A stretch of DNA of 28,048 nt from JBFMEX01 sp040752215. Lineage in GTDB: Bacteria; Pseudomonadota; Alphaproteobacteria; Rhizobiales; Hyphomicrobiaceae. Made by a program: the position numbers and the translations under genes. Positions 8,483 to 16,994 of this stretch are shown here, piece by piece. Numbering within the stretch: position 1 is the first letter of the stretch; each line of letters opens with the position of its first letter. The notes under the pieces are model-generated. The model saw only the letters and a list, made by a program, of their open reading frames with translations, was not told the DNA's origin and ran no database searches. The stretch is from positions 1 to 28,048 of the forward strand of contig JBFMEX010000062.1 of assembly GCA_040752215.1 (NCBI GenBank). Reading direction: 5' to 3'.

Positions 8483-8667
8483 TCGGGGGTCAGACTTCCC
8501 CCCACCATGATCGTTGGGATTCCCCCCACCCCGAACCCCTCCCCGCAAGGGCGAGGGGAGAAGTGGGGCCGCATGCTCGACACGCCCCTCCCCCTGGTGG
8601 GGGCGGCAAGCAGGGGGGATGGCAGAATGCTTGTTTCGGATTCATACCCGCAGGGTCTGGCCCCGCC
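8483..8667. repeat. Intergenic copy of the GC-rich palindromic repeat family
   Basis: This block lies between the SDR stop (8685) and the oxoprolinase start (8359). It begins with a half-palindrome GGGGGTCAGAC, then a module with ATTCCCCCCACCCCGAACCC and a CCCTCCCCGCAAGGGCGAGGGGAG hairpin-like arm set (split here by module). Next comes a module with ACGCCCCTCCCCCTGGTGG and GGGGGGATGGCAGAA. It ends with CCCGCAGGGTCTGGCCCC. Each part has a close match in the coding array at 6252-6552. The reading frame on the minus strand even yields similar peptides (PCGEGFGVGGIPT here, PCGEGSRVGGMPT in the gene). The 8360-8684 spacer holds no other gene that I can support. Confidence 0.8.
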
Positions 8668-8684
8668 ACCACTCGGTGCCATGG

Positions 8685-9512
8685 CTACATGCGCTTCAAG
8701 ACGCGGTCGAGCAGGCGCGCGGGCAGCACGCGGCGCAGGACATCGGCAATGTAGGTCGGGGTGGTGACGTAGTAGCGCACGCGCGGGCGCCGGCTTTCGA
8801 CCGCGTGCACGAGCTTTTCAGCCACCGCCTCCGGCTCGAGCTTGAAGGCTTGCTTGCCGCCGGCGCGCATCGCGGCGAGCCGAGCTCGATAGCCGTCGCG
8901 GTGGGGCGAGGCCTCGATGTCGATGTTGGCCTCGAAGGCGGCGAGCGCGGTCTCGACGAAGCGGGTGCGGATCGGGCCGGGCTCGATCAGCGAGACGTGG
9001 ATACCGCTGCCGGCGAGCTCGAGGCGCAGCGCGTCGGAGAGGCCTTCGAGCGCGAACTTTGAGGCGACGTAGGCGCCGCGGTAGGGGCCCGAGACGAGAC
9101 CGAGCACGGAGGAGCATTGCACGATGCGACCACGGCGGCGGGCGCGCATCGCCGGGATCAGGCGCCGCGTCAGTTCGTGGCCGCCGATGAGATTGATCTC
9201 CAGCTGGCGGCGCAGCACGTCGGCGGAGAGATCCTCGACCGCGCCGACCTGGCCGAAAGCGGCGTTGTTGAACACGGCGTCGATGGCGCCGTCGGTGAGC
9301 CGCAGCGTCTCCGTCGCACAGCGCAGCACCGAGGCCGGATCGGCGAGCTCGAGGTGCAGCGCCTCGACGCCCTCCTCCTCGCGCAGGCGGGCGAGATCGG
9401 CGGGCTTGCGTGCTGTCGCCAGCACCCGCCAGCCGCGCGCCTTCAGCATGCGGGCGCTGGCCAGCCCGATGCCGGAGGAGGCGCCCGTGACGAGAATCGC
9501 TCGGGAGGTCAT
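8685..9512 (-). CDS. Short-chain dehydrogenase/reductase (SDR)
   Basis: This 275-residue classical SDR has the nucleotide-binding motif TGASSGIG (residues 9-16), the NNAA motif (82-85), a serine pair after the RIVQCSS strand (134-135), and the catalytic Y148-x3-K152 in YVASK. PGPIRT (about 177-182) follows, as usual in classical SDRs. The Rossmann fold and NAD(P)-dependent oxidoreductase chemistry are secure; the substrate is not predictable. The start ATG has no strong ribosome-binding site, but the next upstream codons lack any family similarity. The gene is read leftward behind a membrane-protein gene 44 bp upstream, so the two may be co-transcribed. Confidence 0.93.
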   Translation of the reverse strand: MTSRAILVTGASSGIGLASARMLKARGWRVLATARKPADLARLREEEGVEALHLELADPASVLRCATETLRLTDGAIDAVFNNAAFGQVGAVEDLSADVLRRQLEINLIGGHELTRRLIPAMRARRRGRIVQCSSVLGLVSGPYRGAYVASKFALEGLSDALRLELAGSGIHVSLIEPGPIRTRFVETALAAFEANIDIEASPHRDGYRARLAAMRAGGKQAFKLEPEAVAEKLVHAVESRRPRVRYYVTTPTYIADVLRRVLPARLLDRVLKRM

Positions 9513-9556
9513 GAGTAGGGCAATAGCGGCCCGGGCGCAGATTGGGAAGCCGGCGG

Positions 9557-10690
9557 CTACGCGCGGTTGGGCGTCGCGCGGCGGCCGCGCAGCTCGGGGA
9601 GGAGAAGAATCAGGAGACCGATGGCGAGGAGCACGAGTGGCATCGCGAGCGGGCGTCTGTCCGACGGTCGAATTGCGTCGGGGTTGGCCGGATCCCAGAA
9701 CACGGCGACTCGCCCTCGGTCCCGCACCCGTTCGGCCTCCGGGCTGCCGACGAATACCCGATGACGCTGCTCCTGCGCCTGGCCGTTCGTGAACCGCACA
9801 TCGAGAAGCAGGCCTTCGCGCACTTGGGGCTTGCTGTCACGCCTCGCTCTGTCGGGTGTCGGCTTGCTGTCGCAGGGCGCATGCTTGACCTCGCGCTGAT
9901 CGCTGTGCAGGCGCCAGGTGAACGCGCAATGGGGCGCAGCGCCGACGATCTCTGCGTCCTCTCGGAAGTGAACCTCTCTCAATGCCATCAGGCCGGTCGA
10001 CAGTGCTCCGAGCAGGAAGACGCCGCCGATCAGACGTGCGCCGAATAGGCTGGAGCGCTGCTCGGCTCGCGCCAGCGTCAGCTTGTTCTGCTCGAGCTCT
10101 TCGGCGGTCGCGTGCAGAACGGGATCGGTGCGCGCGGGCATGGACAACAACTCGGCGATCGCCGCGGCGATCGCGCGCGCCTCGTCGCGTTGAAAGCTCC
10201 AGCGCGTGCTCACCCGCTCGGCTTCGCCGTTGGTCAGTCGCAGCATGGGGTTGAAGATGAGGTTGCCAGTCTTGCGATGTGACCCGTCGACGATCTCCTC
10301 GCTATCGACGAAGGCCTCGCGAATTTCCGAGCCGTGGCGGTCGCGGCGTTGCGACCACATCCAAAGCAGTCGCTTTTCGCGCTTGAGGAGCCGGCTCGGA
10401 GCATCGACCGTCACGCGCTCCGCGGGCGCGACGAGGTCGACCATCGCAGCCCAGAATGGGATGCTGGCGACGCCGCCGCCGACAAAGAATGCGTTGCCGA
10501 GCAGCACCCTCAACGTCTCCGGCGGAAACGTGAGCGCCGCCGCGATGATCAGCGATGCATAGACGAGCGAGAACGAGAACAGCACAACTCTGGTCAGCCC
10601 CGGCGTCTCGATGACGAGCTGCGTCGGGGTGCGCTTGATCGAAACCGGCGGAAGGAGGAGGCGGAAGGTGCTTTTCAACATGACGTGCAT
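9557..10690 (-). CDS. DUF3592-like membrane protein
   Basis: About 377 residues with four hydrophobic segments. Two lie near the N-terminus (VVLFSFSLVYASLIIAAALT and LLGNAFFVGGGVASIPFWAA), one is mid-protein (LIGGVFLLGALSTGLMAL), and one is at the C-terminus (LAMPLVLLAIGLLILLLPEL). The third and fourth frame a soluble domain with VRFTNGQAQEQRHRVFVGSP, DRGRVAVFWDPANPDAIRP. That pattern resembles the beta-rich DUF3592 domain, in which a variable-compound strand precedes a V-x-Y/W-D-P-x-N-P motif. The start is uncertain: the longest frame opens at a TTG (10747). I chose the ATG at 10690; an ATG at 10681 is equally possible. A hydrophilic stretch between helices 2 and 3 includes the charged RREKRLLWMWSQRRDR-like region. 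The function is unknown. Confidence 0.75.
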   Translation of the reverse strand: MHVMLKSTFRLLLPPVSIKRTPTQLVIETPGLTRVVLFSFSLVYASLIIAAALTFPPETLRVLLGNAFFVGGGVASIPFWAAMVDLVAPAERVTVDAPSRLLKREKRLLWMWSQRRDRHGSEIREAFVDSEEIVDGSHRKTGNLIFNPMLRLTNGEAERVSTRWSFQRDEARAIAAAIAELLSMPARTDPVLHATAEELEQNKLTLARAEQRSSLFGARLIGGVFLLGALSTGLMALREVHFREDAEIVGAAPHCAFTWRLHSDQREVKHAPCDSKPTPDRARRDSKPQVREGLLLDVRFTNGQAQEQRHRVFVGSPEAERVRDRGRVAVFWDPANPDAIRPSDRRPLAMPLVLLAIGLLILLLPELRGRRATPNRA

Positions 10691-10796
10691 TCCGAAACTA
10701 GCCGGTTTACGGCCGATGCTCCCCCATTGGCCCAACCGGCTGAGCAAGCGGTCGCGACCGGTCGCGTCGGGCCTGTCGCGCTGCCCTTGGTGACTC

Positions 10797-10830
10797 GATG
10801 CCGGGCTGCATCCCGGCCAGCGCGGGCATC
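10797..10830 (-). terminator. Hairpin after the pseudoazurin gene
   Basis: Just past the pseudoazurin stop there is a stem GCCGGG (10800-10805) / CCCGGC (10812-10817), nested in an alternative arm pair GATGCC (10797-10802) / GGCATC (10825-10830). There is no T-tract, so intrinsic termination is uncertain. A separate 12-bp palindrome, CGGTCGCGACCG, lies at 10749-10760. Either could insulate the copper-protein gene from the membrane-protein gene downstream. Confidence 0.3.
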
Positions 10831-10834
10831 GTCG

Positions 10835-11302
10835 TCAAGGCGTCCCGATGGCAGCGCTCAACAGACGCTCGAACGCTGCCCGCTCGCGGCGGTCGATGCG
10901 CAGCCCCGCCAGCGCCGTGTCTGCTGCCGATTGCGTCGGGGGCTTGCCGACCACGACCAGCATGACCATGCCGTATCGCCCGTGCCGGGCACAGCGAAAG
11001 CCGTAAACGCCCGCCACGTCGAACCTGACCACGACGCTGGGCTGGTTGGAAATCGATACGGAGGGCACCCCAGCTGGCCACAGCTCGCCGACCGAGTGCA
11101 CCGTATGCTCACCGCGGCTGTTGAGAAAAGTCACCGTCTCACCCGGTTGAAGTCGAACGAGGTCCGGCTCGAAGCGAAACATGTGGGATGCCGCCCTTGC
11201 GGTCGAATCGGTGATCTGGTCGATCTTGACCGTCGCTGGCTCGGCCGTGGCCGCCGTTGCAATCAGCGTCAGCGCTATGCAAGTGGTCCAAGCAACCCTC
11301 AT
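10835..11302 (-). CDS. Pseudoazurin-like blue (type 1) copper protein
   Basis: A 155-residue periplasmic electron carrier. An N-terminal signal peptide (MRVAWTTCIALTLIATAATA, cut after about residue 20) leads into a cupredoxin fold. The four copper ligands can be placed: His66 in GEHTVHS, then Cys104, His107 and Met112 in CARHGRYGM. This has the C-x2-H-x4-M spacing of pseudoazurin. The 'E-L-W-P-A-G' stretch corresponds to the family's conserved loop after the first His. A strong GGGAGGGG ribosome-binding site seven bases before the ATG at 11302 fixes the start; the frame is open upstream but without signal-like or conserved sequence. Pseudoazurins carry electrons to denitrification or other periplasmic oxidoreductases, but no such partner lies nearby. 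The C-terminal tail (residues 122-155) is charged and longer than usual. Confidence 0.85.
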   Translation of the reverse strand: MRVAWTTCIALTLIATAATAEPATVKIDQITDSTARAASHMFRFEPDLVRLQPGETVTFLNSRGEHTVHSVGELWPAGVPSVSISNQPSVVVRFDVAGVYGFRCARHGRYGMVMLVVVGKPPTQSAADTALAGLRIDRRERAAFERLLSAAIGTP

Positions 11303-11688
11303 GGGAAACCCCTCCCGCTCGGCCAGCCGGGTCTGGATCGACATCGGGATTCGCAGTGATCCCATCTGGCGTTCCGACACTGGCGGATGGCTTGCATCGA
11401 GCGGCAAATCAGTCAGCGTGTCGTCATGCGCCGAGACGACATCTGCACCTTGGTGAGCCCGGCGAGTCGGGCGACGTTGCCGACAATCGTCGCGGAGCGT
11501 AACCGCTCGAGCAACGCGGCATAGCGCGCCGAGATCGTGCTGGCGACAGTGGCTTGGCTTGGCGGGAAATGCGGGAGAGCCTGGATCAACCCCGGTTTCC
11601 GGGCGTGGCGGCAAGCCTTGCAAGCCGGAGCGATCGGGGTCATTGCCAGTTGCGGTCGCGTCGTGAACGGAATGATCCGGCGATGGCT
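11303..11688. other. Gene-free spacer
   Basis: Between the pseudoazurin start and the DUF721 stop no gene can be supported. The longest minus-strand frame (11413-11643, 76 codons) has no recognisable family features and no convincing ribosome-binding site. In many alphaproteobacteria a DsbA-like thioredoxin gene follows DUF721; nothing like it is present here. Confidence 0.4.
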
Positions 11689-12291
11689 CTATCCGCGTGC
11701 TGCCCGCTTGGCCTCGATTCCGGCCTGCATTCGCGCCAGCGCCTGCCGCAAACCGTCGTCGGCAATCGCCGCCAGCGCAGGCGAGGGCGCGCGGGGCGCG
11801 GCGCCGGCGGCGACGGATGCCGGCAACGGCGCCGGTCGCTCACTGGCGCCGGCACCAAGCGGCGTCTGCACGACGCGGATCTCGGCAATCGCCCGGTAGC
11901 CGAAATAGCCGTTGATGCGCTCGGCGAGCTGGGCGCGGCGGTACTCGACGTCCATCGCGCGGGCGGGATCGACGGCCAGCACCAGCGTCCCGCCGGGGCG
12001 GCCTTCCGCGCCGGCTTCCACCTCGCCATAGGTGGCGACGCCCTTCGGCCACTTGATCCGCTCTGGTTGCGCGTAGCGGGCGACCTCGGCGCCGACGATG
12101 CGGGCCCAGTCGGTCAGCAGCGTCGCGGCGGCGAAACCGTGCCTTTCGAATGCCTTGCGGGTCAGCCGCGGCAAAAAGCTACCGACCGCCTTGGCGGCGA
12201 CGTGCTCGCGGCGGACGACGCCGGCGAACATCGGACCGCTCCCCGCCACATGCGGCGTGGCTCGCAATCCCGCTTCCACGGTTTTCGTCAC
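11689..12291 (-). CDS. DUF721 (DciA-like) domain protein
   Basis: About 200 residues. The N-terminal half has the DUF721 signature: FERHGFAAATLLTDWARIVG, ARYAQPERIKWPKG, then GTLVLAVDPARAMDVEYRRAQLAERINGYFGYRAIAEIRVVQTPL. DUF721 proteins include the helicase loader DciA, which recruits the replicative helicase DnaB. The alphaproteobacterial paralogue commonly sits next to mutY, as here. The C-terminal tail (from about residue 150) is Ala/Pro-rich and ends in a short helix, LAAIADDGLRQALARMQAGI. I chose the GTG at 12291 because GGGGAG lies eight bases upstream; a GTG at 12327 would add 12 residues. The gene diverges from mutY across about 85 bp, so the two probably share a regulatory region. 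A role in replication is inferred from the family. Confidence 0.82.
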   Translation of the reverse strand: MTKTVEAGLRATPHVAGSGPMFAGVVRREHVAAKAVGSFLPRLTRKAFERHGFAAATLLTDWARIVGAEVARYAQPERIKWPKGVATYGEVEAGAEGRPGGTLVLAVDPARAMDVEYRRAQLAERINGYFGYRAIAEIRVVQTPLGAGASERPAPLPASVAAGAAPRAPSPALAAIADDGLRQALARMQAGIEAKRAARG

Positions 12292-12376
12292 CCGTGAGGC
12301 TCCCCGCGTTTGCCGGCGGCACGTCACCGGCTACCATCCTTGCGACGATTCGCGAGGCCGTGGCGAGGGGGATCCT

Positions 12377-13507
12377 GTGACCCAGCTGGCTGAAAAGAGC
12401 AGCCGCAAGGTGGTGCAGAGGGAGCTGCCGCTGCGTCCGGCCGGCCCGGCGACGGCCGCTCTGCTGCTCGACTGGTACGACCGCGAGCGGCGCGAGCTGC
12501 CGTGGCGGGCGAAAGGCCGGCGGCGGCCGGACCCCTATGCCGTGTGGCTGTCCGAGATCATGCTGCAGCAGACGACGGTGAAAGCCGTCGTCCCCTACTA
12601 CAATCGCTTTCTGGCCCGCTGGCCGACGGTCTTGGACCTCGCCGCCGCGGATCCCGACGCGGTGATGGCCGAATGGGCGGGGCTCGGCTACTACTCGCGC
12701 GCCCGCAATCTGTTGAAATGTGCGCACGCGGTCGTCGAGCGCCACGGCGGGGTGTTCCCCGACACCGAGAGCGAGCTGCTGGCGCTGCCCGGGATCGGGC
12801 CCTACACGGCGGCGGCAATCGCGGCGATCGCGTTCGCCCGGCCGGCGACGCCGGTCGACGGCAACGTCGAGCGGGTAGTGGCGCGGCTGTTTGCGGTCAA
12901 GTCGCCGCTACCGGGCGCCAAGCGCGAGCTGAAACGGCTTGCCGGGACGCTGACGCCGGCCCGTCGCGCCGGTGATTTCGCCCAGGCGATGATGGACCTC
13001 GGCGCCGGGGTCTGCACGCCGCGCCGGCCATCGTGCCTCGTCTGTCCGCTGCAGGGCGATTGCGCCGCCAACGCGCGCGGCATCGCGGCGCTGCTGCCGG
13101 TCAAGGCGGAGAGGGGTGAGCGCCCCGTTCGCCTTGGCGTGGCGTTCGTGGCGCTGCGCGAGGACGGCCACGTGCTGCTCCGGAGGCGGCCCGAGCGGGG
13201 CCTGCTCGGCGGCATGCTGGAGGTGCCATCGAGCTCATGGGCCGAGGAGCTGGCGCCGATCGACGAGACGCTGAGGGCGGCGCCGCTCAAGGCCGACTGG
13301 TGGGCGCTACCGGGCCTCGTCTCGCACACGTTCACCCATTTCAAGCTGGAGCTGATGGTCTACCGGGCGCTGGTGCCGGTGGACGCGACGCTGACGTTCT
13401 GGGCCGAGCCGGAGCGCTGCCGCTGGGTGGCGCGGCGCAGGCTTGCCGCCGAGGCGCTGCCGAGCGTAATGAAAAAGATCATCGCCCACGCGCTGCGCGA
13501 GGGCTGA
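12377..13507 (+). CDS. mutY: A/G-specific adenine DNA glycosylase MutY
   Basis: This 376-residue protein has the complete MutY architecture. The helix-hairpin-helix/GPD glycosylase core includes SEIMLQQTTV with catalytic Glu60, LPGIGPYTAAAI (HhH, 137-148) and VDGNVERVVAR with catalytic Asp161. The iron-sulfur loop follows, with C213-x6-C220-x2-C223-x5-C229. The C-terminal Nudix-like domain (from about residue 245) recognises 8-oxoguanine and contains RRRPERGLLGGMLEVPSSSW. MutY removes adenine mispaired with 8-oxoG, preventing G:C to T:A changes. The GTG at 12377 has GAGGGGG just upstream and starts immediately before the conserved N-terminus. A frame open further upstream to 12098 is antisense to DUF721 and not used. 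Downstream, guaA follows after 139 bp. Confidence 0.97.
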   Translation: MTQLAEKSSRKVVQRELPLRPAGPATAALLLDWYDRERRELPWRAKGRRRPDPYAVWLSEIMLQQTTVKAVVPYYNRFLARWPTVLDLAAADPDAVMAEWAGLGYYSRARNLLKCAHAVVERHGGVFPDTESELLALPGIGPYTAAAIAAIAFARPATPVDGNVERVVARLFAVKSPLPGAKRELKRLAGTLTPARRAGDFAQAMMDLGAGVCTPRRPSCLVCPLQGDCAANARGIAALLPVKAERGERPVRLGVAFVALREDGHVLLRRRPERGLLGGMLEVPSSSWAEELAPIDETLRAAPLKADWWALPGLVSHTFTHFKLELMVYRALVPVDATLTFWAEPERCRWVARRRLAAEALPSVMKKIIAHALREG

Positions 13508-13520
13508 TGTGTCGGATGTC

Positions 13521-13634
13521 CCTCCTCCCCATCGCACTGTTCTTGCGATGCGGAGGTTTGGGGTGAACAGCCGAAGCCGGGCGATGTGCGAGCCGTCGCC
13601 CCTCGCCCCAACTCTCGAGGCAAGCGGGGCGAGG
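13521..13634 (+). repeat. Two hairpins between mutY and guaA
   Basis: Two stem-loops fill the mutY-guaA spacer. The first pairs CATCGCA (13530-13536) with TGCGATG (13544-13550), flanked by CCTCC and GGAGG that can extend the stem. The second pairs CCTCGCCCC (13601-13609) with GGGGCGAGG (13626-13634) and ends just at the guaA ribosome-binding site. The CCTC/CCCC...GGGG/GAGG arm style is like the other repeats of the window, so they may be degenerate members of that family. The second hairpin could affect guaA translation because the GGGAGA of the start site abuts it. Neither is followed by a T-tract. Confidence 0.5.
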
Positions 13635-13646
13635 GAGATTTCAAGT

Positions 13647-15209
13647 GTGGCAGACGAGACCATGACCGACACCGTGCTCATCATCGACTTCGGCAGCCAG
13701 GTGACGCAGCTGATCGCGCGGCGTGTGCGCGAGGCCGGTGTCTACTCCGAGATCGTGCCGTTCAACCGTGCCGACGACGCACTGGCACGCCTCGAGCCGA
13801 AGGCGGTGATCCTATCCGGCGGCCCGGCGAGCGTCACCGAGATGGGGACACCGAGGACTCCGGACTGGGTGTTCCGCTCGGGTCTCCCCGTGCTCGGCAT
13901 CTGCTATGGCGAGCAGACCATGGTGGCCGAGCTCGGCGGCGGCGTCGAGGCCGGCCACCACCGCGAGTTCGGCCGCGCCGAGCTCGAGGTCACCGGCGAT
14001 TGCGCGCTGTTCGCCGACGTGTGGCGCAAGGGCGATCGCGACCAGGTGTGGATGAGTCACGGCGACCGCGTTACGCGGCTGCCCGAGGGCTTCAAGGTGG
14101 TCGGCATCTCCAAGGGTGCGCCGTTCGCAGCCATCGCCGACGAGGCGCGCAAGCTCTATGCGGTGCAGTTCCATCCCGAGGTCGTGCACACGCCCAAAGG
14201 CGCGCGGCTGCTGTCGAACTTCGTCCATCGCATCGCCGGGCTTCCCGGCGACTGGAGCATGAAGCACTTCCGCTCCAGCGAGATCGATAAGATCCGCATC
14301 CAGGTCGGCAAGGGCCGCGTCGTCTCGGGCCTGTCGGGCGGGGTCGATTCCGCGGTAGCTTCGGTGCTGATCCACGAGGCGATCGGTGACCAGCTGACCT
14401 GTATCTTCGTCGACCATGGCCTGATGCGGGAGGCCGAGGCCGAGGAGGTCGTCTCGCTGTTCCGCAACGCCTACAATATTCCATTGATCCACGTCGACGC
14501 GCGCGAGCGCTTCCTCGACGCGCTCGCCGGCGTCAGCGATCCGGAGATGAAGCGCAAGACCATCGGCGGCCTCTTTATCGACGTGTTCGAGGAGGAGGCG
14601 AGGAAGCTCGGCGGCGCGGAGTTTCTGGCCCAGGGCACGCTCTATCCCGACGTCATCGAGAGCGTCTCGTTCATCGGCGGCCCGTCGGTGACGATCAAGT
14701 CGCACCACAATGTCGGCGGCCTGCCCGAGCGCATGAACCTGAAGCTGGTCGAGCCATTGCGCGAATTGTTCAAGGACGAGGTGCGCGCGTTGGGGCGCGA
14801 GCTCGGCCTGCCGGAGCATTTCATCGGCCGCCATCCGTTCCCCGGCCCCGGCCTCGCCATCCGCATGCCGGGCGAGGTGACGGAGGAGAAGCTCGCGATC
14901 CTGCGCAAGGCGGATGCGATCTATTTGGACGAGATCCGCAAGGCGGGGCTCTACGACAAGATCTGGCAGGCGTTTGCGGTGCTGCTCCCCGTCCGCACCG
15001 TCGGTGTGATGGGCGACGCGCGCACCTATGACCACGTCTGCGCGCTCAGGGCCGTCACCTCCACCGACGGCATGACCGCCGACTACTACGACTTCAGCCA
15101 CGACTTCCTCGGCCGCACCGCGACCCGCATCATCAACGAGGTCAAGGGCATCAACCGCGTCGTCTACGACATCACCTCGAAGCCGCCGGGGACGATCGAG
15201 TGGGAGTAG
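13647..15209 (+). CDS. guaA: GMP synthase (glutamine-hydrolysing)
   Basis: This 520-residue enzyme converts XMP, glutamine and ATP to GMP in purine synthesis. The N-terminal class I glutamine amidotransferase domain starts LIIDFGSQVTQLIARRVRE. It has SGGPASV, the nucleophile in GICYGEQ (Cys86) and the His/Glu pair in VQFHPEVVH. The ATP-pyrophosphatase domain has the P-loop SGGVDSAVA. The C-terminal dimerisation domain ends in PPGTIEWE, as in the family. Two starts are possible. GTG at 13647 has GGGAGA eight bases upstream and gives the typical length; ATG at 13662 lacks a good ribosome-binding site. Open frame further upstream to 13509 covers hairpin repeats and is not coding. Confidence 0.97.
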   Translation: MADETMTDTVLIIDFGSQVTQLIARRVREAGVYSEIVPFNRADDALARLEPKAVILSGGPASVTEMGTPRTPDWVFRSGLPVLGICYGEQTMVAELGGGVEAGHHREFGRAELEVTGDCALFADVWRKGDRDQVWMSHGDRVTRLPEGFKVVGISKGAPFAAIADEARKLYAVQFHPEVVHTPKGARLLSNFVHRIAGLPGDWSMKHFRSSEIDKIRIQVGKGRVVSGLSGGVDSAVASVLIHEAIGDQLTCIFVDHGLMREAEAEEVVSLFRNAYNIPLIHVDARERFLDALAGVSDPEMKRKTIGGLFIDVFEEEARKLGGAEFLAQGTLYPDVIESVSFIGGPSVTIKSHHNVGGLPERMNLKLVEPLRELFKDEVRALGRELGLPEHFIGRHPFPGPGLAIRMPGEVTEEKLAILRKADAIYLDEIRKAGLYDKIWQAFAVLLPVRTVGVMGDARTYDHVCALRAVTSTDGMTADYYDFSHDFLGRTATRIINEVKGINRVVYDITSKPPGTIEWE

Positions 15210-15304
15210 GGCCCGCCGTGATCCTATGGGCAATCCGCTTCAATCTTCCGCCGCCGAGTGCCTTGCGGTCGATCTCAGCGTGTCGCCCACAGCCGAGCCT
15301 GACC

Positions 15305-15327
15305 CCTGGCCGACCTTGGCCGGGTTT
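15305..15327 (+). terminator. Candidate guaA terminator
   Basis: About 95 bp after the guaA stop, CCTGGCC (15305-15311) can pair with GGCCGGG (15318-15324, one T-G wobble) around a six-base loop, followed by TTT. It is a weak Rho-independent signal, placed sensibly between guaA and the convergent sulfatase gene. The rest of the 15210-15353 spacer holds no gene. Confidence 0.4.
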
Positions 15328-15353
15328 CGTGGCATGCCATCAGTTGCTGGTTT

Positions 15354-16949
15354 CTATTTTCCCAAGCCGATGTTCTTCGGTGGGTACTTCTTGAAGGTCG
15401 CGCCGTGTGCCTTCATCTCGGCCGCCAATGACGCCATCCAAGCGTTCATGCGGTGGCCGACGGGATACTGCTCCTTCGGGTCGATGTAGAGGTTGAACAC
15501 CCAGGGCGCGAGCCCGACATCGCTCTTGGTGCTCATGTCGATATCTAGCCACTGCGCGTGCGTCTCGACGACTTTGGTGTGGATCTTGTACTCGTACATC
15601 CGCATCGCCATGAGGTCGTGCTCGGTCCAGATGTAGACCTTTTCGCGCTTCGACCGGCCATCGTCGGCGAGCAGGAATGAGGTCTGGTCGATGCCGTCGA
15701 TGTAGCGGTCTTGCGGGATCTTGGACGACGCATCGGCCAGTACGAGCGATGTGTTGAACAGGTCCATCAGATCGAACAGCTCGTCGCTCTCGCGACCGGG
15801 CTTGATCATACCCTTCCAGTACGCAATGCCCGGCACGCGCACGCCGCCTTCCCAGGCTGACGCCTTGGCACCGCGAAATGGCGTGAAACCGGAGTCGGGC
15901 CAAGAATCCATCTGCGGGCCATTGTCGGATGTGAAGAAGATGAAGGTATTCTCCAGCACGCCTGCGTCATCCAAGGCTTTCACGATCTCGCCCACATAGG
16001 CGTCGACCTCGACCACTGCGTCCTTGTAAGGATATTTGCTTCCGCTCTTGCCCTCGAATGCCTTCGAGGCCAAGTTGTCCGCGTGCACCTTCATGAAGGC
16101 ATGCTCGAGGAAGAAGGGCTTCCCTGCAGCCGCAAGCTCCTTGATCTTGGCGACTGTGAACTCCTTCACCTTCCGATCACCCTCGGCGACGTCTTCCAGG
16201 CTGTCGACCTGCTCGACGACCTCGGTCTTTCCGCCCTTTAGGCCGTGAATGAGTGCCTCGCTCGCGCCTGTGGCCCTCAGCATTTCCAGCCGCTCCGGGT
16301 TCAGCACAAGGTCGGGATAGCGGCGCTTGTCGAACGCTTGCGACAGCTCCTTTTGCGCCGGGTAGTATCCATAGAACTCGTCGAAGCCGACATCGTGGGG
16401 CCTCATACCTTCGGCCTCGCCGACGTGCCACTTGCCGGACAGCACGGTGGTATAGCCGGCCTCGCCGAGCAGCTTGGGCAGAGAGATTTCATCGGCCCAT
16501 GGGTTCTTTGCGATCTTGTCGCCGGCCAGAATCGGGCGCGTCAGGCCGGTGCGAACGGGTAGCCGGCCGGTCAGAATCGCCGATCGCGTCGGCGTGCAGG
16601 TTGGTTGCGAGTAGGTCGACGTGAGCTTTAGGCCCCCCCGCGCCAGCTGATCGATGTTGGGCGTGGCGGCACCGATGGTCGCGCCACCGCCATAGACGCC
16701 CGGATCACCCCAGCCCATGTCATCGGCCAGGAGCCAGACGATATTCGGCGCCTTGCCCTTCGTCGATCGCAGTGCGGCGATTTTCACAGCAGCTGCCTTG
16801 TCTTGCTGCGGCAAAGACAGGGCAGGCTCCATGCTTTCACTCGTGCGCACGGCCTTGCTCAAAGTGGAGCCTTGGGCAGAAGCAATGTCCACGTTCAATG
16901 CTGCCGAAAGCAACGCAATAAGGACGGAACCAACCAAACGCGTTCTCAT
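15354..16949 (-). CDS. Periplasmic arylsulfatase (type I sulfatase)
   Basis: This 531-residue protein begins with a signal peptide (LVGSVLIALLSAALNVDIASAQ), so it is exported. The sulfatase fold starts at APNIVWLLADDMGWGDPG, whose Asp pair (76-77) binds the metal. The active-site signature CTPTRSAILTGR places the formylglycine precursor at Cys118, with Arg122. GKWHVGE and FFTSDNGPQ supply further catalytic and metal residues. The cysteine form of the motif needs a formylglycine-generating enzyme or equivalent, and none is in this window. The length and order are normal for bacterial arylsulfatases that release sulfate from organic esters. The ribosome-binding site (GGTGA) is weak. An IS427-type element lies 45 bp upstream of the start, so any original promoter further out has been separated. 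Confidence 0.94.
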   Translation of the reverse strand: MRTRLVGSVLIALLSAALNVDIASAQGSTLSKAVRTSESMEPALSLPQQDKAAAVKIAALRSTKGKAPNIVWLLADDMGWGDPGVYGGGATIGAATPNIDQLARGGLKLTSTYSQPTCTPTRSAILTGRLPVRTGLTRPILAGDKIAKNPWADEISLPKLLGEAGYTTVLSGKWHVGEAEGMRPHDVGFDEFYGYYPAQKELSQAFDKRRYPDLVLNPERLEMLRATGASEALIHGLKGGKTEVVEQVDSLEDVAEGDRKVKEFTVAKIKELAAAGKPFFLEHAFMKVHADNLASKAFEGKSGSKYPYKDAVVEVDAYVGEIVKALDDAGVLENTFIFFTSDNGPQMDSWPDSGFTPFRGAKASAWEGGVRVPGIAYWKGMIKPGRESDELFDLMDLFNTSLVLADASSKIPQDRYIDGIDQTSFLLADDGRSKREKVYIWTEHDLMAMRMYEYKIHTKVVETHAQWLDIDMSTKSDVGLAPWVFNLYIDPKEQYPVGHRMNAWMASLAAEMKAHGATFKKYPPKNIGLGK

Positions 16950-16994
16950 GTCACGATCACCATTGCTTGTCGCTGGAGGGCTGCGAAAACGACA

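Noticed and set aside
6252..8667. CRISPR array suggested by repeated GC-rich units
   Set aside because: The units are variable palindromic modules without regular spacers or constant repeat length, and no cas gene is present.
11413..11643. A 76-codon minus-strand frame as the gene usually downstream of DUF721
   Set aside because: There is no signal peptide, thioredoxin motif or ribosome-binding site, and the composition looks non-coding.
13509..13646. An N-terminal extension of guaA
   Set aside because: The sequence is two hairpin repeats without family similarity; a start at 13647 or 13662 gives the normal GuaA N-terminus.
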